From positions 1-37,755 of the forward strand of contig MPMI01000048.1 of assembly GCA_002238415.1 (NCBI GenBank): DNA of 37,755 nucleotides, given 5' to 3'. Positions 9,310 to 17,388 of the stretch are shown here, one piece after another. A program made the translations under genes and the position numbers. A model generated the notes under the pieces. The model worked only from the letters and a program-made list of their open reading frames with translations. It searched no databases and was not told where the DNA came from. Numbering within the stretch: the first letter of the stretch is position 1; the number at the start of each line of letters is the position of its first letter. This DNA is from Desulfurellaceae bacterium bin18. GTDB taxonomy: Bacteria > Desulfobacterota > Binatia > Bin18.

Positions 9310-11241
9310 TCAATCCTTCCACAAATGATTGGCTGCGTATTTTAAGATCACGTCAACACTGTCCTCCGGATAACCGAGTTCGATCAAGCGCTGCACCATG
9401 GACGCGTGCTTTTGCTGCTGTTCCTCGTCTCGCGTCCGCGCCTTGGTAATAATGCGGCTGATATCGCGCACGGAACTCATCAGTTTTTTCTCAATCGCGT
9501 CCTTCAGCGGCTCATAGCTCTCATACCCAACCTTCTCACTCCGGCGTAATGACGCCCAGAGATAGGCAATCACCTCCTGGCGAAAGCCGTCTGCCGCCGA
9601 GCCGATAATCGCAATCTGCTCCTCAATGGATTTGAGAAAGCCTTCGTCCGGCAAGAGTTCTTCCTTGGTATTGCGGTCTTTGACCTTCGTCTGGTTCACA
9701 TACGCTTCGGCGTGGTCCAGATAGTTCTGAAAGAGCGATTCGGCCTGTTCCTGATAGGAATAAACAAAGGCTTTGGTGATCTCTTTCTCCAGAATTTCGA
9801 GGTATTCTTTGTGGATCGTGTCTTGCAGAAACTCCAGATACTGTTTGCGCGTATCGTCGGCAATTTCCATTTCCTTGACCATCCGAATAATAGCCTCCCG
9901 TACGCTAATCGGATTGATCGAGGACCCCCCGTCCGACAGAGCATTATCAAGCGCTTTCATGACAAAGCGGGTGGATATGCCGGACATGCCTTCGCGCTTG
10001 GCATCCTCACGCAGTTCTTTGACGGTGATCCTTTTGGTGCGACCTTTTTCAACCACTTCCTCGCCGTTGTACAGGCGCAGCTTGGTCATCAGATCGCATT
10101 TTGGCGAGGGCTCCAAACGTGACAGGATGGCGAACATCGCCGCTATTTCGAGCGTATGCGGCGCCACGCTGGCCTGGAAGTCGGAGTTGTGCAGCATCTT
10201 CTGGTAGATTTTGACCTCTTCCGACTGACGTAAATTATAGGGCACCTTGACTACAACGATGCGGTCGAGAATCGCCTCGTTGGTATGATCGGCCTTGAAC
10301 TTTTGCCACTCCGCTTCGTTCGAATGGGCAACAATGACGGTGTCGACAAACACCGTCCCGTGGCGACCCGGCGCGGGCACGAATTTCTCCTGGGTGGCCG
10401 TAATCATTGCGTGCAGATATTCCGTCTCGTTCTTAAAGACCTCAATGAACTCGACCATGCCGCGGTTGCCGACGTTGAAGGCCCCATTCAGTTCGAGCAC
10501 ACGCGGGTCGCCTTCTGAGTAGCGGTCCAATTTTGAGATGTCCTCCGAGCCGATCAGCACCGAAGTGTCCTGATTGTTAGGGTCAACGGGCGGCACGACC
10601 CCAATCCCGCGCCGGTTCCGTTTGGAAAAACCGACCGTGGTGACCGGCATCTCCTCATACCGGTTTTTGAACTCCTCCCGCAGGCGCCAGCGGGTGACCG
10701 GACAGAGGTCGCCCTCGATCCGCACGTCGAGCATCTTCTCGAATTCCTTGCGTAGATGGCGCGGGATGAGCAGGAGCGGCTCTTCGTGCATGGGCGAGCC
10801 CGCTATCGCATAGATCGGATCGAGCCCTTCGAGTCCGCGCTGCATCTTCTCAACCAGCGAACTCTTACCCGCCCCAACCGGCCCCATCAGATAGAGAACC
10901 TGGCGACTCTCTTCGCCGCGCATGGCTGCGGACTGGAAGTAGCGCACGATCTGGGCCAGGGCTTCCTCAATGCCGAAGAATTCGTCCTTGAAGAAATTAT
11001 ACACTTTGAGCGATTCGTCTTTGAACAGCCGCCTGATGCGTGGATCATCGGTCTCGTTGATATGCGAGACCCCCTCGCGCAGGATCATGTCATAGGTCCG
11101 CGCATGGGCGTGCTTCACCAGCGAGGGGTCTTTGCGGATCTTTTCCAAATACTCGATGAAGGTCCCGCTCCAGTGCTTGCTCTCTTGATTTTCACGGTCT
11201 GCCCTGATCATCCGCTCAAAGACATTTTGTTCTGGTGCCAT
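9310..11241 (-). CDS. prkA: PrkA family AAA+ serine protein kinase (YeaG-like)
   Basis: The 643-residue PrkA/YeaG protein has an N-terminal AAA+ domain and a C-terminal part related to eukaryotic-type kinases. Walker A is GPVGAGKSS at about residues 120-128, and the following MQRGLEGLDPIYAIAGSPMHEEP segment is typical of PrkA. E. coli YeaG is a stress-induced kinase, and B. subtilis PrkA is linked to sporulation and has also been reported to act as a protease. AAGGAG 7 bases before the ATG supports the start. It is the first gene of the minus-strand cluster prkA-yeaH-spoVR, and a candidate -10 box lies about 70 bases upstream. The protein is complete, with no missing motif noticed. Confidence 0.95.
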   Translation of the reverse strand: MAPEQNVFERMIRADRENQESKHWSGTFIEYLEKIRKDPSLVKHAHARTYDMILREGVSHINETDDPRIRRLFKDESLKVYNFFKDEFFGIEEALAQIVRYFQSAAMRGEESRQVLYLMGPVGAGKSSLVEKMQRGLEGLDPIYAIAGSPMHEEPLLLIPRHLRKEFEKMLDVRIEGDLCPVTRWRLREEFKNRYEEMPVTTVGFSKRNRRGIGVVPPVDPNNQDTSVLIGSEDISKLDRYSEGDPRVLELNGAFNVGNRGMVEFIEVFKNETEYLHAMITATQEKFVPAPGRHGTVFVDTVIVAHSNEAEWQKFKADHTNEAILDRIVVVKVPYNLRQSEEVKIYQKMLHNSDFQASVAPHTLEIAAMFAILSRLEPSPKCDLMTKLRLYNGEEVVEKGRTKRITVKELREDAKREGMSGISTRFVMKALDNALSDGGSSINPISVREAIIRMVKEMEIADDTRKQYLEFLQDTIHKEYLEILEKEITKAFVYSYQEQAESLFQNYLDHAEAYVNQTKVKDRNTKEELLPDEGFLKSIEEQIAIIGSAADGFRQEVIAYLWASLRRSEKVGYESYEPLKDAIEKKLMSSVRDISRIITKARTRDEEQQQKHASMVQRLIELGYPEDSVDVILKYAANHLWKD

Positions 11242-11310
11242 GAGAGAGCTCCTTGTAGGCGTCCAACGGGTTGCGTTGACAGTTACTTACCACCGCTTCC
11301 TCTGAGGGGC

Positions 11311-11316
11311 ATTATA
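11311..11316 (-). promoter_or_regulatory. Candidate -10 box (TATAAT) upstream of prkA
   Basis: The minus strand reads a consensus TATAAT at 11316-11311, about 70 bases before the prkA start codon. The -35 region at 16-17 bases' spacing is poor (CTTTAC/TTTACT), so a weak or activator-dependent promoter, or one read by an alternative sigma factor, is possible. There is no direct evidence of transcription. Confidence 0.35.
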
Positions 11317-11400
11317 GAAAGTCTAAGGCCATAGTAAAGCCTAGAAGTAACGAATCAAGCCTTGGGTTTTCAGACCCACAAAAACAGGAGATATGGGGAA

Positions 11401-11475
<75 letters not shown>

Positions 11476-11485
11476 GCAGGAGAAG

Positions 11486-11558
11486 CTGAGGTGGTAGGAC
11501 TCGAACCTACAATCGCCTGATCCAGAGTCAGGTGGCTTACCAATTAGCCCACACCTCA
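11486..11558 (-). tRNA. tRNA-Gln (CUG)
   Basis: The reverse complement folds as a 73-nt tRNA. Acceptor TGAGGTG pairs with CACCTCA, with discriminator G, and the T-arm contains GGTTCGAGTCC. The anticodon stem CCTGA/TCAGG encloses loop CTCTGGA, giving anticodon CUG (Gln). It sits 10 bases upstream of tRNA-Glu (CUC) in the transcript and 34 bases beyond the gltX stop codon on the same strand, so a gltX-tRNA-Gln-tRNA-Glu read-through transcript is possible. Confidence 0.94.
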
Positions 11559-11592
11559 GTGCTGTTCAAAATAAATAAGCAATCAGAGGAAG

Positions 11593-13008
11593 TCAAGATT
11601 CAGCTGCGACCGGCGGCTCCGCTAAAACGCGCTCAATCCGGGCAAGACAGCGTTCCTTTCCCAACACCTCCATGACTTCAAAAAGACCAGGGCTCGCCGT
11701 CTTTCCGGTGAGCGCGACCCGGACCGGTTGGGCGATTTTGCCCAATTTAACCTGCTCGGTTTCCATAAACGCGGCAAATATCCCATGGAGGGTCGGTTCG
11801 TCCCATATCGTCACGTCCTGCAGTTGGGCACGCAAACGTGCCAGCAGCGGGAGAGTGGCAGCCTTCAGAAATTTCTTCACCGCCTTCTCTTCCAACGTGA
11901 TATTGTCCGTCAGGTAGAATTGGGACTGCGTACCCAACTCTACCAGCGTTTTGGCCCGGGGTTGCAGCGTGGTTACCATCCGTGCCAGCCAGTCGTCATC
12001 GGGCACGGGACGTTCCGTTTTGGGCAGAAAGGACTTTACTTCTTGCGTCAGTTGTTCGGCAGTCCGCGCGTTGAGATAGTGCGCATTCAGCCACTCCAGC
12101 TTTTCCGAGTTAAAGACGCCGGCTGAGGCTCCGACATCTTTGAGCTTGAATTTTTCCTCAAGCTCCTGCCACGAGAAGACTTCGTCGTCTCCATGTGCCC
12201 AGCCGAGACGCGCCAGAAAATTCACCAAGGCATCTGGTAAATAGCCTGCCTCTCGATACGCGCGGACGGCGGTCGCTCCATGGCGCTTGCTCAGCGGCGC
12301 CCGGTCATTGCCTAAAATGAGCGGCAGGTGAGCGAAATGGGGAAGCGAGGCACCCATTGCCTGAAAGAGTAGAACCTGACGCGGCGTATTCGTCAGATGA
12401 TCATCGCCCCGAACGATATGAGAGATATGAAGATCGGCATCATCGAAGACCGAGCAGAAGTTATACGTTGGTGAGCCGTCGGAGCGCACAAGAATCAGAT
12501 CATCCAGCTCCTGATTCTGAAACACCACCCTTCCCTTCAGCAGATCGTCAACAACCGTTTCGCCTTCTTTGGGACTTCGGAAACGCAGCGTGTAGGGGCG
12601 GGACTCGCCCGGCTCGGGTCGGGAGTCCCGACAGGTCCCGTCGTAGGCCGGACTTCTCCCGGCAGCGAGCGCGGCTTTCCGTTTTGCCTCAAGCTCCTCA
12701 GGTGTACAAAAACAGCGAAAGGCCCGGCCCTGGCTGAGCAGCCGTTCCGCCATGTCGCGGTACTGTGCCGAGCGTTGGCTTTGGTAGTACGGGCCCTCGT
12801 CCCAAGCCAGGCCAAGCCACTGCATCGAATCTATAATATCGTCGTGGAATTCTTGGGTAGAGCGCTGCCTGTCGGTGTCATCAATACGCAGCACGAAAGT
12901 CCCGGACTGTTGCCGCGCAGCCAGGAGGGCAAACAGAGCGGTCCGAGCCCCACCAATATGCAGGAAGCCGGTCGGGCTCGGGGCAAAACGCGAACGCACG
13001 GTCGTCAT
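11593..13008 (-). CDS. gltX: Glutamate--tRNA ligase
   Basis: GltX is the class I cytosolic synthetase that charges tRNA-Glu and, in organisms without GlnRS, also misacylates tRNA-Gln for later amidation. The 471-residue length matches the family. The HIGH-type motif is HIGG at about residues 17-20, and the KMSKS-type motif is LSKRHG at 239-244. C99, C101, Y122 and C126 lie where the E. coli enzyme has its zinc site. The gene is embedded in a tRNA cluster: Gln (CUG) and Glu (CUC) follow it on the same strand, and Lys (UUU) and Glu (UUC) lie on the opposite strand beyond its 5' end. The Shine-Dalgarno sequence before the ATG is weak. Whether it is a discriminating or non-discriminating GluRS cannot be decided by eye. 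Confidence 0.96.
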   Translation of the reverse strand: MTTVRSRFAPSPTGFLHIGGARTALFALLAARQQSGTFVLRIDDTDRQRSTQEFHDDIIDSMQWLGLAWDEGPYYQSQRSAQYRDMAERLLSQGRAFRCFCTPEELEAKRKAALAAGRSPAYDGTCRDSRPEPGESRPYTLRFRSPKEGETVVDDLLKGRVVFQNQELDDLILVRSDGSPTYNFCSVFDDADLHISHIVRGDDHLTNTPRQVLLFQAMGASLPHFAHLPLILGNDRAPLSKRHGATAVRAYREAGYLPDALVNFLARLGWAHGDDEVFSWQELEEKFKLKDVGASAGVFNSEKLEWLNAHYLNARTAEQLTQEVKSFLPKTERPVPDDDWLARMVTTLQPRAKTLVELGTQSQFYLTDNITLEEKAVKKFLKAATLPLLARLRAQLQDVTIWDEPTLHGIFAAFMETEQVKLGKIAQPVRVALTGKTASPGLFEVMEVLGKERCLARIERVLAEPPVAAES

Positions 13009-13147
13009 GTCCGAACGCTACCCACGGGCAGCCCACAAGTCAACGCCGGGCGGAATGGCTCGTTCGACTCCTGGTAGCGGTCCGTATATCCCACACAGCG
13101 GAGGGGGTTTGAGTTCTTAAAATGTATCAGCTAAGGTGCGTCGGGCT

Positions 13148-13220
13148 GAGCCGATAGCTCAGTTGGTAGAGCATCTGCCTTTTAAGCAGAGGGTCCCGGG
13201 TTCGAGCCCCGGTCGGCTCA
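13148..13220 (+). tRNA. tRNA-Lys (UUU)
   Basis: This 73-nt tRNA has acceptor GAGCCGA paired with TCGGCTC, discriminator A, the D-arm segment AGCTCAGTTGGTAGAGC and T-loop GTTCGAGCC. Anticodon stem CTGCC/AGCAG-type pairing encloses CTTTTAA, giving anticodon UUU (Lys). No CCA is encoded. It lies 23 bases upstream of tRNA-Glu (UUC), and the two are probably co-transcribed. Confidence 0.96.
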
Positions 13221-13243
13221 TTCCTCTTTTACAATCCCTATCT

Positions 13244-13318
<75 letters not shown>

Positions 13319-13392
13319 CTCCCCCCTCTCTCGTCTGAACGACAGACCCGTACAATGCAGAACTAACTTCTTGTATGTTACTGAGCTTGGGA

Positions 13393-13632
13393 TTAAACAC
13401 TTTCGGACAAATGGAACTCGGCGAAAATTGGCAGGCGAAACGCTTCTCCATTTTCCAGCCGTTTCGAGAAGAAGAGAATCTCCAGATTCTCCACCTCTCC
13501 AGATTGCGGATTCATCCGGGCCACAATGCCGTATTCGACTTCCTCGGACTCTTGTTCAGGGTAAGGAGCCGTTTTACCAAGGTAAAGAATGTCTCCAGTG
13601 CGGTCGTATTCAACGACTAGTTCCGATGCCAT
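13393..13632 (-). CDS. DUF2283 domain-containing small protein (putative antitoxin)
   Basis: The 79-residue product resembles DUF2283 proteins: an N-terminal VEYDRTGDILYLGK segment, then Glu-rich sequence, then GEVENLEILFFSKR. DUF2283 genes are often found beside small nuclease or toxin genes and are suspected antitoxins. The start lies inside the end of the upstream gene, with a 16-base overlap, and has a good AAGGAG site 6 bases before the ATG, so the two genes are translationally linked. The function is inferred from family and context only. Confidence 0.75.
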   Translation of the reverse strand: MASELVVEYDRTGDILYLGKTAPYPEQESEEVEYGIVARMNPQSGEVENLEILFFSKRLENGEAFRLPIFAEFHLSESV

Positions 13633-13943
13633 TCGCTCTCTCCTTGGCTAACCTTCCGTGCGATATACGCGGTCACTATCCAGTGCCGTTTACGCGGGGT
13701 TGAATCTGAGACAATCGCAACAACAACGTACTTTCCATCTTTCAGGCTATCAAACCAACGGACAAATAGACGCGTTTGTGGGAAACGCCGATCAGAGCGA
13801 ACTTCATCCGGGTTCGAAAGGGTCTCCGCCAGTTGCTCAAAGTATTCTGGAAGAAAATCGGGATACTTCGCCAGAATATGCTGTCGTCGCTCCTCGGTTA
13901 GCTCCACCTCTCCGTTCAGATACGGACATGGAAGTCTCTCCAT
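13617..13943 (-). CDS. Putative PBECR-like nuclease toxin
   Basis: The 108-residue soluble protein resembles the phage-associated barnase/EndoU/colicin/RelE-like (PBECR) nuclease group: VELTEERRQHILAKYPDF near the N-terminus, then LAETLSNPDEVR, then KYVVVAIVSD and a C-terminal WIVTAYIARK strand. Members are thought to be RNases acting as small toxins. The DUF2283 gene overlaps its 3' end by 16 bases, so the two form a compact toxin-antitoxin-like pair. No clear Shine-Dalgarno sequence is visible before the ATG, so a slightly different start is possible. The pair stands alone between the tRNA cluster and the DUF1501 gene. RNase activity is inferred. Confidence 0.65.
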   Translation of the reverse strand: MERLPCPYLNGEVELTEERRQHILAKYPDFLPEYFEQLAETLSNPDEVRSDRRFPQTRLFVRWFDSLKDGKYVVVAIVSDSTPRKRHWIVTAYIARKVSQGESEWHRN

Positions 13944-13984
13944 GCGTGGGCTCTAGCCCCAATTGAGATACCACGCTCGTCTCC

Positions 13985-15259
13985 TTACACAAACATCCCA
14001 AGCGTTTCGAACTCCTCTCGGAGCAACGCTTTCGTATCATCGTAGCCCAGCCACTCCTGAATCAGCGTGGCGTAGACCCGACGGAAGTCGGTCGTATAGC
14101 GCAGGTTGCCGTCATCCAAATCGGTCAGACTGGGTGGAGTGCTGTAGAATCCACCTTTGACCTTCTCCCCAATGACGTACACCGGCGTGGCCGTACCATG
14201 GTCAGTGCCTTTGCTGGCATTCTCGGGGACACGCCGGCCAAATTCAGTAAAGACCATAATCGCGACATCATCAGCCCGACCGAGGCGGTTGAGGTCTTGC
14301 ATAAAGCCACGCAACGCGTCGGTGGTATAGGTCAGGAGACGGAAATGGAGATCGTTTTGATGGACGTGCGTATCAAAGACATTGCCCGCATAACTGACGT
14401 AGTACAGCCGGGTCGGGATCTCGGCCTTGATGAGTGCCGCGACCTTGCGCAAATCAAGCCCGAGACCGGCAGCCCGCACGCCATAGTCGACCGGGGTCTG
14501 ATAGTCCGCCCACGCCTGACGGACAAAGGCCGCGCTTTCTGTCGCGTTTTCAGCCAAGCCTGTCAGGAAGTCCAAGGAAGCGTTGGAGGTGTCCCGCTTG
14601 TCACTCAGCCGCGGGAAGAGCGGTTGTTGCTGGTGAACCCCGTTCCGTTTAAACCCTTCGGGGTCATAGAAGACCAGGGGCGAGTGGTGGCGACTCCGCA
14701 CGGCCAGCGATTGCGCGGTGGCAATATTGACCAGATAGTTGCGCTGCACCTCGGGGTCGAGCGCATCGGCCAGGCGGCCCAACCAGCCGAGCTTTTCGCC
14801 CGCATGGGGACTGCCCGTATGCCAGAAGCCCATGGACGCAAAATGCGACAGGATCGGATTTTCGTATCCGCAGGCATGCACGATAGCCAGCTTGCCGTCT
14901 TTGTATAAATGCTCGAAGCCGGCCATGGCCGGATGAAAGCCAAAATGCGCGTCGATCTTGCGCACGTCTTGGGCCGGAATCCCAATGGTCGGACGCTGTT
15001 GGTAATAGGCATCGTCGCCGTACGGAATAATGGTATTCACCCCGTCGTTCCCACCTGAGAGTTCGACCACGACAAGAATGCGTTCCGGATGCGCATGGGG
15101 TGACGGCACAGCATCGGCTTGCTCTGCCAGTGCACGGGGCACAAGTGGGTTACCGAGCAGTCCCGCCCCAACGCCGAGGCTGTACATGCCTACTCGAAGT
15201 GCATCGCGCCGGGAGAGTGGCCTATGCAGGAAAGATGTTTTGATCGCGGTCTTAGCCAT
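13985..15259 (-). CDS. DUF1501 domain-containing protein, Tat-exported
   Basis: The 424-residue DUF1501 family protein has a twin-arginine type signal: S16-R-R-D-A-L21 followed by a hydrophobic Gly/Leu-rich stretch and an A-x-A site near residue 45. The mature protein opens with VVVELSGGNDGVNTIIPY, the family's sulfatase/phosphatase-like start, and contains FTEFGRRVPENASKGTDHGT near the C-terminus. DUF1501 proteins are exported and distantly related to the alkaline phosphatase/sulfatase fold, and their substrate is unknown. It follows the DUF1800 gene by 27 bases, the usual pairing for these two families, and has an AAAGGA site 8 bases before the ATG. An exported complex or enzyme pair is inferred from co-occurrence. 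Confidence 0.92.
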   Translation of the reverse strand: MAKTAIKTSFLHRPLSRRDALRVGMYSLGVGAGLLGNPLVPRALAEQADAVPSPHAHPERILVVVELSGGNDGVNTIIPYGDDAYYQQRPTIGIPAQDVRKIDAHFGFHPAMAGFEHLYKDGKLAIVHACGYENPILSHFASMGFWHTGSPHAGEKLGWLGRLADALDPEVQRNYLVNIATAQSLAVRSRHHSPLVFYDPEGFKRNGVHQQQPLFPRLSDKRDTSNASLDFLTGLAENATESAAFVRQAWADYQTPVDYGVRAAGLGLDLRKVAALIKAEIPTRLYYVSYAGNVFDTHVHQNDLHFRLLTYTTDALRGFMQDLNRLGRADDVAIMVFTEFGRRVPENASKGTDHGTATPVYVIGEKVKGGFYSTPPSLTDLDDGNLRYTTDFRRVYATLIQEWLGYDDTKALLREEFETLGMFV

Positions 15260-15286
15260 ACGTCTTATCCTTTATACATATATAGA

Positions 15287-17197
15287 CTAACCCAACTGAT
15301 ATTCCGGCGTGCTCATCAGGAGATGGACCAGATGACGGACCGGTTCCTCCAGATAGGACATTGCCGGCTTTATCCTATCCGTCCCTAACTCCTGAGTGAG
15401 GAAATCAATAAGCGCTTGCCGGTCGTCTGCCGCCGGGGGGACCCGCAGCAGACGCCCAAGAAAATAATCAACGACTTCAGACGTTGAGGCGAGCCCGGCC
15501 TGGCGCACGATATTGGTCAGGGAAAGCTGTGCAGCAAAACGAGGAACGGGTTTCACCCGCCGAAAAGCTTCCTGCCAGCCGTGAGTACTCCCGTAGCGCG
15601 TGTTATAGTCTTCGTCCGCTCCCGCCATCATATTAAACATCGACATGGACTCGGAGCCTGACGGGCTCATGGCGTTGCCGGACATGGCGTTATCGGCGGT
15701 CTCGATCGTTGCCGCCGTGATTTCATAGCCTTGTGCGATCTTGGTCGCGACCTTTTGGTTGGTCACCGGCATGAAACGGTCCGGCGGCCGAAAATTCACC
15801 ATATCGGGAAAGAAGACCGCACGGGCGAAGTTCCCTCGTTCCAGCAGCAAAGCAGGCGTAATCCAGCTCCGTCCGCCCTCCCAGCCGGCGACGTTCGGTG
15901 GATGAAATAATTCCTGACCCAGGTCGCGGGTGGTGGTGTTGAAATCGGGCACTCCGGGAATGTCGGTCAGCCCGAGCTTGCGATAGGTCGAAACCACAAG
16001 ATGCACCGGGCTTTTGATCTGCGTTGCGTAGGCTGACGGACTGTAGAAGTCGCGCGAGAGAAAAATCGTCGTCAACAGCGGTGCGATTTCGTAGTGATGC
16101 TCTCGCAGGATCGCGCCGAGCTGCACCACCAGCTCGGGCGAGGGATTTTGTCGGACAAAATAACGATACAACTTGGCCGCAATAAAGCGGGCAGTCACAT
16201 CCTGTTCCAGAACGATATCGATGATATCGATGCCGTCGTAATTTCCGGTGCGTCCAAGGAAGGTCTTCTGCCCTTCGTCGTGCAGTTCGGGCTTGACGAC
16301 AAAGTCCAGTCCGACATGGGTCCAGCCGGTAAACGCCCGGGAGGCCTCGCGAATGTCGGTCTCAGTATAATTGCCCACACCCAGGGTAAAGAGTTCCAGG
16401 ATTTCTCTACCAAAGTTCTCGTTGGGGTGGCCTTTGATATTCTCTCCGGCATCAAGATAGACCAGCATGGCCGGGTCCTGGGCGACGCCGATGAGAAGAT
16501 CGCGAAAATTCCCATTCCCCCGTTGCCAGAATAATTCGAGCTGTTTGAGGAGCTTGCGGTAGTCGCGCACCTTGGTATCCGAGGTCGCAAAATGGCCGTG
16601 CCAGAACAGGGCGAGCTTTTCCTGGAGCGGGCGCTTTGTCACCAGCATACGCTGGGCCCACCACTGTCCGGCGCGCCGCATTTCCAGTGCGTCGGCCCGC
16701 AGCCAATAGAAAAAACGATCGACAACGGGTTGCAAGGGGCGACTCCCGCCGGGTTTGACCTTGACCCCCATGGACTCGCCGTTGACCCGGGCAATACGCA
16801 CGGCATCGGCCCGGCTTTTGGGAAACGGGTCCAGCGTTGCATCGAACACTCCGGATTCGTCGAACGGCGGGACATGGCTGTTGTCGATGTCTTGGTAGTG
16901 TACCAGATGCCGAACCGCGGCGGCTGGCGTCATCGCCGCCAAGTGGTCAACTTCTTGGGGTGGACCGCCAAAACCGGCCCGCTCCAAGAGATGGGCGGCC
17001 CGGTCCGGGCTCCAGTCTTGGGCAGTGATGGGCGTCAGGTCGCCCGTCCAGGCATGGGGTCCGGCTCGCAGATTCTGTTGCTGGGAGCGAGCCTCCTCAG
17101 CGAAGAGAGAAATCAGCAGCAGGACGAGAAAGATACCGGTTCCAGCCCCTGCCCTGCTGACGAGCCTCCTCGGTCTCGGGTTCCAAATCCATTGCAT
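15287..17197 (-). CDS. DUF1800 domain-containing protein, exported
   Basis: The 636-residue DUF1800 protein has a basic N-terminus followed by a hydrophobic segment (about residues 18-32) that acts as a signal peptide or anchor. Family segments include HLLERAGFGG near residue 50, a long helical middle with KLALFWHGHFATSD, NENFGREILELFTLGVG, and NVAGWEGGRSWI towards the C-terminus. The molecular role is unknown. DUF1800 is routinely encoded just upstream of DUF1501, as here with 27 bases between. An AAAGG element sits 7 bases before the ATG. The gene is divergent from acnA, and the 191-base spacer should hold both promoters. Confidence 0.92.
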   Translation of the reverse strand: MQWIWNPRPRRLVSRAGAGTGIFLVLLLISLFAEEARSQQQNLRAGPHAWTGDLTPITAQDWSPDRAAHLLERAGFGGPPQEVDHLAAMTPAAAVRHLVHYQDIDNSHVPPFDESGVFDATLDPFPKSRADAVRIARVNGESMGVKVKPGGSRPLQPVVDRFFYWLRADALEMRRAGQWWAQRMLVTKRPLQEKLALFWHGHFATSDTKVRDYRKLLKQLELFWQRGNGNFRDLLIGVAQDPAMLVYLDAGENIKGHPNENFGREILELFTLGVGNYTETDIREASRAFTGWTHVGLDFVVKPELHDEGQKTFLGRTGNYDGIDIIDIVLEQDVTARFIAAKLYRYFVRQNPSPELVVQLGAILREHHYEIAPLLTTIFLSRDFYSPSAYATQIKSPVHLVVSTYRKLGLTDIPGVPDFNTTTRDLGQELFHPPNVAGWEGGRSWITPALLLERGNFARAVFFPDMVNFRPPDRFMPVTNQKVATKIAQGYEITAATIETADNAMSGNAMSPSGSESMSMFNMMAGADEDYNTRYGSTHGWQEAFRRVKPVPRFAAQLSLTNIVRQAGLASTSEVVDYFLGRLLRVPPAADDRQALIDFLTQELGTDRIKPAMSYLEEPVRHLVHLLMSTPEYQLG

Positions 17198-17388
17198 AGA
17201 CTAACCTTTCCTACCCCAGATATATACTCGCTGAGCCGGCTACCGCACAAGATGCCAAAAAACCCTCCGATTCAGAGTTCCTGTCCTGCGCCGCTCCCTT
17301 GCCTTGATTGGCGAGAGAATATATCCGCTTAGCCAAGCACAGTGTTATCATTTTGCAATAAGCGACAAAGACGTGGAGGGATTTTTGT

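Noticed and set aside
14198..14908. Long plus-strand open frame (236 codons) opposite the DUF1501 gene
   Set aside because: It is fully antisense to a clearly conserved gene, has no recognisable protein features, and is explained by codon bias of the real gene.
16592..17332. Plus-strand open frame (246 codons) opposite the DUF1800 gene
   Set aside because: It is antisense to a conserved coding region, with unlikely composition rich in Pro, Gly and Arg and no family resemblance.
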